Below, piece after piece: positions 1-5,123 of a DNA stretch of 5,123 nucleotides (the stretch's first letter is position 1; each line of letters opens with the position of its first letter). The notes beneath the pieces were generated by a model, which made no database searches, was not told the DNA's origin, and saw only the letters and a program-made list of their open reading frames with translations. The DNA is from a bacterium (lineage in GTDB: Bacteria; Latescibacterota; UBA2968; GCA-2709665): contig JAQCGA010000344.1 of assembly GCA_027619145.1 (NCBI GenBank), positions 1-5,123 on the forward strand, read 5' to 3'. The translations under genes and the position numbers were made by a program.

Positions 1-40
1 CCCGCCACATCGAATCTCGCCCCCGTCGGAGCAAAACACT

Positions 41-48
41 AGAGAGGT
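41..48 (+). promoter_or_regulatory. Shine-Dalgarno-like site for the GT2 gene
   Basis: The purine-rich stretch AGAGAGGT contains GAGGT (44-48), which can pair with the 16S anti-Shine-Dalgarno sequence. It lies 4 bases before the ATG at 53 and 10 bases before the in-frame ATG at 59, so it supports one of these two starts over the later in-frame ATG at 98, which has no such site. Confidence 0.5.
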
Positions 49-52
49 TCGG

Positions 53-982
53 ATGGACATGCATCCTGAGCGCAACCAAAGCGAAACGGCCTTTGCAATG
101 ACAGAGCAACCACACCCGACCCATTCGGAACTGGGATTGATCAGTATTGTCATCCCTGCATATAACGAAGAAAATGCCATTGCCAGCACCATTCATCAGG
201 TAAGAGACACTCTTGCCCAAACAACGCACGACTATGAGCTCATCATCGTAGACGACGGCTCCGAAGACAACACAGGTGAACGCGCGCGCAAAGAAGGCGC
301 ACGCGTCATCTCCCACGATTCCAACCGGGGCTATGGCGCCAGCCTCAAAACCGGCATCCGCGCGGCCAAAGGCGACTGGATTGTCATTACAGATGCAGAC
401 GGAACCTATCCCAACGAACGCATCCCCGACCTGCTCAAATACGCGGGTGAAAACGAAATGGTTGTGGGTGCACGAACCGGGGGTGCCGCAAAAATTCCCC
501 TGATCCGCCGCCCCGTCAAATGGTTCCTGGCCAAACTGGCAAACTACCTGGCAGAAACCCGCATCCCGGATTATAACTCTGGCCTGCGCGTCTTCCGCAA
601 AGACCTGGCCGAACAATTCTTCCGCATCCTGCCCTCAGGTTTCTCGTTCACAACCACCATCACCCTGGCCTCATTTTCCCAGGGCTACCGTGTCAAATAC
701 ATCCCCATCGCATACCACACACGTACCGGAAAATCCAAAATCAAACCCATTCGAGATACATACAACTTCTTCATGCTCATCATACGCACAGTCCTCTACT
801 TCAACCCCCTGCGCGTATTTATGCCCGCAGGCTTTATCCTCCTTGTCCTGGGCCTTGCCAAAATGACGCACGAAATTATCACCGGCGGCGGCCTGGCTGA
901 AACCTCTGTCCTCCTTATCCTGGCCGCTTTCCAAACCGTGGCCCTGGGCCTGCTCGCCGACATGATTGACAAACGACTGTGA
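53..982 (+). CDS. GT2 glycosyltransferase, polyprenyl-phosphate sugar synthase (DPM/GtrB-like)
   Basis: Probably transfers a sugar from a nucleotide sugar to polyprenyl phosphate at the cytoplasmic face of the membrane, as dolichyl-phosphate mannose synthase and GtrB do; the sugar itself cannot be predicted. The 309-residue protein has a GT-A fold catalytic domain at about 29-225. Visible motifs are IVIPAYNEE (32-40), VDDGS (66-70), the metal-binding DADGTYP (114-120), NSGLRVFRK (175-183) and RTGKSKIKP (224-232). Two hydrophobic segments follow, at about 253-269 and 284-303, the usual anchor of the two-helix DPM-like subfamily. Length is normal. The first 28 residues are polar and poorly conserved in type, so the start is uncertain: 53 or 59 is favoured by the GAGGT site, while ATG 98 would give a more typical short N-terminus. 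The reading frame is open back to base 2. The stop overlaps the next start as GTGA, suggesting translational coupling. Confidence 0.9.
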   Translation: MDMHPERNQSETAFAMTEQPHPTHSELGLISIVIPAYNEENAIASTIHQVRDTLAQTTHDYELIIVDDGSEDNTGERARKEGARVISHDSNRGYGASLKTGIRAAKGDWIVITDADGTYPNERIPDLLKYAGENEMVVGARTGGAAKIPLIRRPVKWFLAKLANYLAETRIPDYNSGLRVFRKDLAEQFFRILPSGFSFTTTITLASFSQGYRVKYIPIAYHTRTGKSKIKPIRDTYNFFMLIIRTVLYFNPLRVFMPAGFILLVLGLAKMTHEIITGGGLAETSVLLILAAFQTVALGLLADMIDKRL

Positions 983-2229
983 ACGCACCTCTCAACATTC
1001 TCTACGTCATCCCCCGGCCGGAAATCGGCGGGGCCGAACGCCAACTCTTGCTTCTCCTCCAGAATTTGGACCGGGAACGCTACCGTACTCACGTAGTCTG
1101 CCTGGATGGCGGCGGAAGCCTGTTACCCGCCTACCAAGACGCGGCCTATCGCGTACACGTGCTCAACCGAACAAAAATGTTCGACCTGAAAATCTTATCC
1201 GAACTCATCCACATCATCCGCTCCACCCGCCCGGCACTGGTCCACACCTGGCTCTACATTGCCAACCTCTACGGCGGCTGGGCCGCTCGACTGGCCGGTG
1301 TACCAAACGTAATTGTCTCTCAACGTGGCCTGGGCATCGATCCGGTTCACGGCCCAATCAAACGGCTCTCGCTCCGCGTCTTCAACTGCCTCATCGCTCA
1401 GTTTGCAGACCACCTCATCACAAACGCCCGGGCCGTTGCGGAGCCCATGTGGAACGTCGGATTCGATCCCGCCCAAACCCGTATTGTGTACAACGGCCTC
1501 GATCTCGACCAACATATATCCGACACCCAAAAAGAAACGCTAAAATCCGAACTCAACATCCAGCCCGATCAACTCCTTCTGGGTGCCATTGCACGCATTG
1601 ATCCAAAAAAAGACCTGGCTACCATGCTACGCGCCCTTGCAAAAGTCGCACAAAAGCACCCCGGCATTCGCCTCCTGCTCATCGGCGGCGGGTTCCCAGA
1701 ATACCAGGCAAACCTGGAACGCCTTGCAACAGACCTGAACATCCAGGATCGAGTCAGCTTCCTCGGCTTCCGATCGGACCCCCTGGCCGTCCTGTCTCTC
1801 TGCAAAATCTCTCTGCTCTCTTCAGTTACCGAAGGGCTACCCAACGCAGTCCTCGAATCCATGTTCCTGGGAAAACCCGTTGTAGCCACCCGCGTAGGCG
1901 GCGTCCCCGAACTCATCCAGGACGGCATAGAAGGGTACCTGGTCCCCGCTGAAAATCACGAAGCCTTTGCTAACCGAATCCTGCACCTGCTGGACAACCC
2001 GGACCTCATCGCACAAATGGGCGCAGCAGGAAAAACCCGCGCCCTGAAACACTTCAGCGTCCAGACAATGGTACGCAACACAAAAAAAGTTTACGATGAA
2101 CTCCTTGCCGAAACCGACATCCTAAAAAAAAATGAAAAATGGGCAGCGGAGCGAATTCCAAACTCCGCTGCCTCGAATACCATACGACTGCGAGAAAGCT
2201 CAGAGATCCACCCGGTTTCTGCGGCATAA
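979..2229 (+). CDS. GT4 family glycosyltransferase
   Basis: A GT-B fold, retaining-type enzyme that should transfer a sugar from a nucleotide sugar to a lipid-linked or other glycan acceptor in the cytoplasm. The N-terminal Rossmann domain opens with NILYVIPRPEIGGAERQLL (6-24), whose GGAER motif is typical of GT4; VHTW is at 88-91. The C-terminal domain starts near 198, with IARIDPKKD (204-212) supplying the basic diphosphate-binding residues (R206, K211). The EGLPNAVLE E-x7-E motif follows (E285, E293), then GGVPELI (307-313). The start is GTG at 979, chosen because it overlaps the upstream stop by 4 bases (GTGA) and places the first beta strand right after it. The core fold ends near residue 378. 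Residues 385-416 are a polar tail encoded after an A9 run, with codon use unlike the rest; a single-base shift there gives a stop and a 385-residue protein. Specificity unknown. Confidence 0.9.
   Translation: MNAPLNILYVIPRPEIGGAERQLLLLLQNLDRERYRTHVVCLDGGGSLLPAYQDAAYRVHVLNRTKMFDLKILSELIHIIRSTRPALVHTWLYIANLYGGWAARLAGVPNVIVSQRGLGIDPVHGPIKRLSLRVFNCLIAQFADHLITNARAVAEPMWNVGFDPAQTRIVYNGLDLDQHISDTQKETLKSELNIQPDQLLLGAIARIDPKKDLATMLRALAKVAQKHPGIRLLLIGGGFPEYQANLERLATDLNIQDRVSFLGFRSDPLAVLSLCKISLLSSVTEGLPNAVLESMFLGKPVVATRVGGVPELIQDGIEGYLVPAENHEAFANRILHLLDNPDLIAQMGAAGKTRALKHFSVQTMVRNTKKVYDELLAETDILKKNEKWAAERIPNSAASNTIRLRESSEIHPVSAA
2124..2132 (+). other. A9 homopolymer in a slippery frame context
   Basis: Nine consecutive A lie near the 3' end of the first GT4 gene. 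In the gene's frame they read CTA AAA AAA AAT, so 2124-2130 is an A AAA AAA heptamer correctly phased for a -1 slip. A -1 shift meets TGA at 2133-2135. A perfect 10-bp inverted repeat begins at 2142. The run may be a real slippage site, a decayed stop region or a sequencing error. Confidence 0.6.
2142..2172. repeat. Perfect 10-bp inverted repeat (hairpin) near the 3' end of the first GT4 gene
   Basis: GGCAGCGGAG (2142-2151) is the exact reverse complement of CTCCGCTGCC (2163-2172), with an 11-base loop between them. It lies within the annotated reading frame but beyond the conserved GT4 fold. On the + strand no T run follows. On the - strand the stem is followed by CATTTTTCA and nine T, the layout of an intrinsic terminator for leftward transcription. 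It may also act as an RNA 3'-end stabiliser or a frameshift stimulator for the A9 run. Confidence 0.65.
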
Positions 2230-2301
2230 CAGACCCTCATCCCTAACTGAGAGAAGAACCGATATCACATCGCACAAACCGATTTCACCGACCTTGCACC
2301 C

Positions 2302-2341
2302 TCCGACTGCGCCGCACCGAAACACCACCATAACAGTCGGA
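2302..2341. repeat. 8-bp inverted repeat with 24-base loop
   Basis: TCCGACTG (2302-2309) and CAGTCGGA (2334-2341) are perfect reverse complements around a 24-base, A/C-rich loop. The loop is long for a stable hairpin and no T run follows, so terminator function is unlikely. A protein-binding site or chance are both possible. Confidence 0.3.
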
Positions 2342-2370
2342 TCGAACCTCTGAATCTCTCGTGTACGCCC

Positions 2371-2399
2371 CTGGAGCACTGTAGCAACACAGCTTCCAG
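2371..2399 (+). repeat. Imperfect hairpin
   Basis: CTGGAG (2371-2376) pairs with CTTCCAG (five Watson-Crick pairs plus one G-U). After a small internal loop, CTGT (2379-2382) pairs with ACAG (2389-2392) around a 6-base loop. It is modest in stability and has no trailing T run, so it is reported only as possible structure upstream of the stronger element. Confidence 0.25.
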
Positions 2400-2426
2400 T
2401 CTTACACCAGACCAAATTGAAAGCCC

Positions 2427-2511
2427 CTCGCGGCGTTTGAGCGAGCGCGTTTTTGCCTACTTTTGGGGCGAAGCCAAAAGTAGGTCGGCAACACGGGGTT
2501 GCCGAAACGCG
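2427..2511. repeat. Structured intergenic palindromic element with three-way-junction fold
   Basis: An outer stem CGCGTTT (2446-2452) / AAACGCG (2505-2511) encloses two hairpins. The first is a perfect 11-bp stem CCTACTTTTGG (2456-2466) / CCAAAAGTAGG (2474-2484) with a 7-base loop. The second is TCGGCAAC (2485-2492) / GTTGCCGA (2498-2505) with the loop ACGGG; its last A is shared with the outer stem. Nearly every base of 2446-2511 is thus explained by pairing. Just upstream, CTCGC (2427-2431) pairs with GCGAG (2441-2445), and GCGTTT occurs twice (2433-2438, 2447-2452). From memory, the TACTTTTGG...CCAAAAGTA arm resembles intergenic repeats seen in several bacterial genomes, so a dispersed REP-like repeat is likely, but only one copy is in this window. 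No T run follows on either strand, so it is not a standard terminator. An RNA element is the alternative. Confidence 0.7.
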
Positions 2512-2527
2512 GGTGGGGGATTCTAAT
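2499..2527 (+). promoter_or_regulatory. Possible sigma-70-type promoter for the second GT4 pair
   Basis: TTGCCG (2499-2504, 4 of 6 matches to TTGACA) and TCTAAT (2522-2527, 5 of 6 to TATAAT) are separated by exactly 17 bases. Transcription would start near 2534, giving a leader of about 25 bases before the ATG at 2559. The -35 box lies in the right arm of the upstream repeat's second hairpin. A second -10-like box, TACAAT (2534-2539), has no matching -35. Similarity only; short motifs like these also arise by chance. Confidence 0.35.
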
Positions 2528-2558
2528 ACCTCTTACAATTCAAACCCCTTACGATACT

Positions 2559-3518
2559 ATGTCCGACCGTCCCCTCCATATCCTCACAATCACCAGCATG
2601 TACCCCACGCCTCAAGACCCCGGCCTGGGCGCATTCGTGGCGTCCCAGGTCCAGTCTCTCCAGACCGCAGGCCTGAACGTGAACGTACTCTTCCTGGACA
2701 TGAAACGTACCCGGTGGGAACTCGCGCGGGGCATCTTCCGGGTACGCAAACAACTCGCCTCCAAACACTACGACCTCGTACACGCCCACTTCGGCTACAA
2801 CGGCATTCCCGCCTGCCTGCAAAACCGCGCCCCAGTCGTCATCTCCTTCTGCGGCACAGATCTTGTCCATCCCAAGCTCCGCCCCATCTCGCGCTGGGTC
2901 GCTCGCCGGGCAAACGCCTGCATTGTAAAATCCAGCGCCCTGCTGAACCCCCTCGGCTACCCGGCCTCCGTCATACCCAACGGCGTGAACCTGGACCGAT
3001 TTCAGCCCGGAAACAAAACCGAAGCCCGCTCCCGGCTCAACCTGGACCCCAGCGCCCGGTACGCTCTGTTCGCCGCCAACCCGGCCCGCCCGGAAAAGCA
3101 ATATTCGCTCGCCGAGGCCGCCGTCCAGCAAGCCCACAAACAGGGCCTTGCACTTGAACTCTTGCGGATGCACAATCGCCCGCAAGAAGAAGTCCCCCAC
3201 TACCTCAACGCGGCAGATATCTTGTTACTCACCTCCACCCACGAAGGTTCACCCAACGTGGTCAAAGAAGCCATGGCCTGCAACCTCCCCATTGTTAGCA
3301 CAGACGTTGGAGACGTGCGAAACCTCCTCTCCAACACACACCACACAGCTATTTGCGACCCCACGCCAGAAGCACTGGCGGCCGGTCTTACAACGGTATT
3401 ATCTGACAGCGCGCCTTCCAACGGCCGGGACCACATCAAGCCCTTTTCTGCCGAAGTCATCGCAGCCCGCATCATTACACTCTACCGTCAGGTACTGGAA
3501 AACGGAACCCGACCATGA
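2559..3518 (+). CDS. GT4 family glycosyltransferase
   Basis: A 319-residue GT-B enzyme predicted to transfer a sugar from a nucleotide sugar in the cytoplasm; donor and acceptor unknown. The N-terminal domain has ITSMYPTPQDPGLGAFVASQ (11-30), a common start of polysaccharide GT4 enzymes (the flexible loop after the first strand), then HAHFGYNG (75-82) and SFCGTDL (96-102). The domain junction is VIPNGVNLDRFQP (138-150). In the C-terminal domain NPARPEKQY (174-182) supplies the basic R177 and K180, and EGSPNVVKE (229-237) is the E-x7-E motif. It is shorter than the usual 360-400 residues, but all core motifs are present. ATG 2559 is chosen because the first beta strand begins six residues later. 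An in-frame TTG at 2499 would start inside the repeat element and adds nothing conserved. No Shine-Dalgarno site is visible. The stop overlaps the next gene as ATGA. Confidence 0.9.
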   Translation: MSDRPLHILTITSMYPTPQDPGLGAFVASQVQSLQTAGLNVNVLFLDMKRTRWELARGIFRVRKQLASKHYDLVHAHFGYNGIPACLQNRAPVVISFCGTDLVHPKLRPISRWVARRANACIVKSSALLNPLGYPASVIPNGVNLDRFQPGNKTEARSRLNLDPSARYALFAANPARPEKQYSLAEAAVQQAHKQGLALELLRMHNRPQEEVPHYLNAADILLLTSTHEGSPNVVKEAMACNLPIVSTDVGDVRNLLSNTHHTAICDPTPEALAAGLTTVLSDSAPSNGRDHIKPFSAEVIAARIITLYRQVLENGTRP

Positions 3519-4693
3519 ACATTGCAATGGTCGTCCACTCCTACTACCCCGCAGACGTACGCGTCCGCCGCGAATGCGAAGCCCTTGCAGACCGCAAAGA
3601 CACCGTACACATGATCTGCCTTCAAAAATCCGGCGAACCCGCAACCGAGCAGATCGGCAACGTCACCGTTTTCCGCCTCCCGGTTCAACATCAGAGAGGC
3701 CAGGGCCCGGCTGGATACATCCGAGAATACCTCTCCTTTTTTCTACGCGCCTTTATAAAACTCACCAGACTCTATGTGAAACACCGCTACCCCATCGTCC
3801 AGGTACACAACATGCCAGACTTCCTGGTCTTCGTCACCCTGGTCCCCAAAATCATGGGAGCCAAAGTCCTCCTGGACATGCACGACGTAACCCCGGAACT
3901 CTTTCAGTCTCTCTACGGTATTTCCCACCGCAGCCCCACCTTTGCCCTGCTCCGCTTTGTAGAACAAATGAGCCTGGCATATGCGGACGCGGTCCTTACC
4001 GTCAACAAAAACATCCGCGACCTCTTTCTTACGCGGAATCCCATAGCCCGCACGATTGAGGTCGTAATGAATGCCCCGGACCCCAGATATTTCACCCCAA
4101 TGGGGTCCGGGGTGTTCCCACCCAACGGAACGTTCAAACTCTTTCACCACGGCCAGCTCCTCCGCCGCTACAGCATCGAAGTAGCCCTGGAAGCCGTCGA
4201 AATTGCCTCGCGCGACATCCCCGGCCTGGAACTGGACATCTACGGTGACGGCGAAGAACAGTACATTCACGAACTACATACCTTTGTGGCCGAACACGGC
4301 TTGACCGAACGCATCCGCTTCCACGGCCGGGTACCAGTCGAACAGGTTCCTGCCCTCATTCACCGCGCGCATCTGGGCCTGGTTCCCTGCAAAAAAGACG
4401 TCTTTGTAGACAAAGTGATGTTGCCAGTACGCCTCCTGGAATACGTTGTCATGGGCCTTCCTTCCGTCGTTGCTCGCGTAGGAACAGTCCAGACCTATTT
4501 CACCGAAGACGAAGTCGCATATTATCCACCCCACGATGCCCATGCACTCGCACAGCAAATCGTAGAACTCTACCGCAACCCACAGCGCAGCGCAGCCATG
4601 GCGCACCGCGCACAGGCCGCCTTCCGGAGTTATGAATGGCCTCAGATGCAAAAACGCTACTACCGCGTACTCGACGGGCTGCTCAGCAAATAA
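3515..4693 (+). CDS. GT4-type glycosyltransferase, two-domain GT-B fold
   Basis: A 392-residue GT-B enzyme, probably cytoplasmic or loosely membrane-associated, adding a sugar to a growing glycan. It differs from the two other GT4 proteins here. It opens with MNIAMVVHSYYPADVRVRRE (1-20, the DxRVRRE pattern of one GT4 subgroup), then VQVHNMPD (95-102), DMHD (121-124) and VMNAPDPRYF (184-193) before the domain linker. The C-terminal domain begins at about 206, with HHGQLLRRYS (211-220), DIYGDGEE (241-248) and LPVRLLEYVVMGLPSVVA (303-320). E309 matches the second Glu of the E-x7-E motif; the first is V301, a common variation in this subgroup rather than clear inactivation. The ATG at 3515 overlaps the upstream stop by 4 bases, implying coupled translation. 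The linker (about 194-205) is encoded by a perfect 12-bp inverted repeat. The last 58 bases appear to overlap the next gene. Confidence 0.88.
   Translation: MNIAMVVHSYYPADVRVRRECEALADRKDTVHMICLQKSGEPATEQIGNVTVFRLPVQHQRGQGPAGYIREYLSFFLRAFIKLTRLYVKHRYPIVQVHNMPDFLVFVTLVPKIMGAKVLLDMHDVTPELFQSLYGISHRSPTFALLRFVEQMSLAYADAVLTVNKNIRDLFLTRNPIARTIEVVMNAPDPRYFTPMGSGVFPPNGTFKLFHHGQLLRRYSIEVALEAVEIASRDIPGLELDIYGDGEEQYIHELHTFVAEHGLTERIRFHGRVPVEQVPALIHRAHLGLVPCKKDVFVDKVMLPVRLLEYVVMGLPSVVARVGTVQTYFTEDEVAYYPPHDAHALAQQIVELYRNPQRSAAMAHRAQAAFRSYEWPQMQKRYYRVLDGLLSK
4074..4112. repeat. Perfect 12-bp GC-rich inverted repeat inside the third GT4 gene
   Basis: CCCCGGACCCCA (4074-4085) is the exact reverse complement of TGGGGTCCGGGG (4101-4112), with a 15-base loop. 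It encodes the end of the NAPDPRYF motif and the start of the variable linker between the two Rossmann domains. A competing short hairpin is ACCCC (4094-4098) / GGGGT (4102-4106) around AAT. No T run follows on either strand, so it is not a terminator. It could be an inserted palindromic element tolerated in a linker, or a chance result of C-rich coding. Confidence 0.7.
4626..4629 (+). promoter_or_regulatory. Shine-Dalgarno-like site deciding the start of the last gene
   Basis: GGAG lies 6 bases before the ATG at 4636, ideal spacing for ribosome binding. The nearby ATG at 4632 is only 2 bases from the site and opens a frame with no protein-like composition. This supports 4636 as the start, inside the upstream gene's 3' end. 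Confidence 0.45.
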
Positions 4694-5123
4694 CAGCACC
4701 ACAGCCAAATACCGAAACGCATGCCTACCGAACCTGGCCTGGCCTTCTCCTGTTGGGCACAGCCGTCTTCGCCTTTTTTTCTGTACTCACTCAGGGCCTG
4801 TTCCTCTTCGACAACGACTACGACTGGATTGCCTATGCCGGAGCCGAGTGGACAAACATCCTGGGCCGCATCTTCCGCCCTATTCCCACAACCTGGGGCT
4901 TCCAGGAACGGCCGGTTCAAGAACTCTGCTTCAAAATACTCTCCACTGCATTCGGCTATAGCGCAACGCCATATTACGCATTCAAGGGCCTGTCCTTGGC
5001 GGGCACAACCTGCGGCATCGCTCTCTTCTGTCTACGAGCAGGCCTCACCCGGCAGATTGCTTTTTCTGCCGCCGCCCTCTTCGCCCTCTCCGGCCCGGTC
5101 TTTCCATCCGCCCTGTGGGTCTC
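4636..5123 (+). CDS. Multi-pass membrane protein, probable GT-C glycosyltransferase (5' part only)
   Basis: The frame is open to the window edge, giving 162 complete codons. After a polar, basic N-terminus (1-33, several Arg), a hydrophobic segment at about 34-58 should be the first membrane helix. An external loop begins with FDNDYDW (58-64), acidic residues in the position of the catalytic Asp of GT-C enzymes. Then comes QERPVQELCFKILSTAFGYS (90-109), resembling the RP-x-x-x-L...FG pattern of GT39/PMT-like membrane proteins. Further hydrophobic stretches lie at about 115-134 and 141-162. GT-C enzymes transfer sugars from polyprenyl-phosphate donors at the outer membrane face, which would fit the DPM-like GT2 upstream. 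The start is uncertain: ATG 4636 has a well-spaced GGAG but implies a 58-base overlap. No ATG, GTG or TTG occurs between it and the TTG at 4753, which already lies within the first helix; an ATA at 4690 overlapping the TAA stop would be exceptional. An uncharacterised membrane protein is the alternative. Confidence 0.7.
   Translation, partial: MASDAKTLLPRTRRAAQQITAPQPNTETHAYRTWPGLLLLGTAVFAFFSVLTQGLFLFDNDYDWIAYAGAEWTNILGRIFRPIPTTWGFQERPVQELCFKILSTAFGYSATPYYAFKGLSLAGTTCGIALFCLRAGLTRQIAFSAAALFALSGPVFPSALWV

Larger units (their letters stand above)
2230..2558. other. Intergenic region with several inverted repeats, no convincing gene
   Basis: This 329-base gap separates two pairs of glycosyltransferase genes. 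I find no reading frame in it with a recognisable protein or the C/A-ending codon pattern of the neighbours. It contains an 8-bp inverted repeat (2302-2341), a weaker hairpin (2371-2399), a structured three-way-junction element (about 2427-2511) and a possible promoter (2499-2527). No tRNA-like or rRNA-like sequence was recognised. The gap suggests that the downstream pair can be transcribed separately. Confidence 0.6.

Noticed and set aside
966..1601. + strand frame of 211 codons overlapping the first GT4
   Set aside because: The product is Arg/Pro/His-rich, the usual look of an out-of-frame translation of C-rich coding DNA, while the overlapping frame has clear GT4 motifs.
2456..2484. Intrinsic terminator after the first GT4 gene
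   Set aside because: The 11-bp stem is not followed by a T run on either strand; the T run lies before the stem on the + strand.
2499..2558. TTG start at 2499 extending the second GT4 by 20 residues
   Set aside because: The extension begins inside the hairpin element, has no ribosome-binding site and adds no conserved residues; ATG 2559 directly precedes the first beta strand.
2230..2558. CRISPR array, tRNA or insertion sequence in the intergenic gap
   Set aside because: There are no regularly spaced direct repeats, no cloverleaf with CCA-type end, no transposase frame and no target-site duplication that I can see.
2453..3157. + strand frame of 234 codons overlapping the repeat element and the second GT4
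   Set aside because: It is Arg/Pro-rich without motifs, begins inside the palindromic element and is out of frame with the real gene.
2523..3200. Long - strand reading frame (225 codons) opposite the second GT4 gene
   Set aside because: It lies antisense to a well-supported GT4 gene. The strong C/A-ending codon bias of the sense strand explains the lack of stops, and the translated protein has no recognisable motif.
3148..4059. + strand frame of 303 codons spanning the junction of the second and third GT4 genes
   Set aside because: Its composition is low in complexity (Pro, Arg, Thr, His) and it overlaps two genes with clear family motifs.
3515..4693. Loss of activity in the third GT4 because the first Glu of E-x7-E is V301
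   Set aside because: This GT4 subgroup often lacks the first Glu while keeping the LP-x-x-LLEY segment, and the other motifs are intact, so inactivation is not supported.

Overview
The window is part of a glycan-building gene cluster. It holds four complete genes and one gene that runs off the right edge, all on the + strand, and every one looks like a glycosyltransferase. No marker gene fixes the taxon. The coding DNA is moderately GC-rich, and its codons end mostly in C or A (Lys is mostly AAA, Glu mostly GAA). Shine-Dalgarno-like sites and short stop/start overlaps point to a bacterium, but I would not name a phylum.

Layout. Bases 53-982 encode a membrane-anchored GT2 enzyme of the dolichyl/polyprenyl-phosphate sugar synthase type. 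It is joined by a GTGA stop/start overlap to a GT4 enzyme (979-2229). A 329-base gap (2230-2558) holds no convincing gene but is full of inverted repeats. The most striking is a compact element at about 2427-2511 that can fold into a three-way junction. Then come a second GT4 enzyme (2559-3518) and a third GT4 of a different subfamily (3515-4693), joined by an ATGA overlap. The 5' part of a multi-pass membrane protein, probably a GT-C type glycosyltransferase, starts inside the end of the third GT4 (4636) and continues past 5123.

How they may work together. GT4 enzymes normally use nucleotide sugars in the cytoplasm to extend a lipid-linked glycan. A DPM-like GT2 charges a polyprenyl phosphate with one sugar, and GT-C enzymes use such lipid-phosphate sugars on the outer face of the membrane. 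The set therefore fits assembly and late modification of a surface polysaccharide, O-antigen-like glycan or glycoprotein glycan. The sugars and acceptors cannot be read from the sequence. No flippase, polymerase or ligase is visible here.

The protein-coding content is ordinary for such clusters. The features most worth a second look are non-coding or sub-gene signals: the three-way-junction repeat; an A9 run followed by a perfect hairpin near the 3' end of the first GT4, where a one-base shift gives an immediate stop; and a perfect 12-bp inverted repeat inside the linker of the third GT4. I see no clear new multi-gene system.
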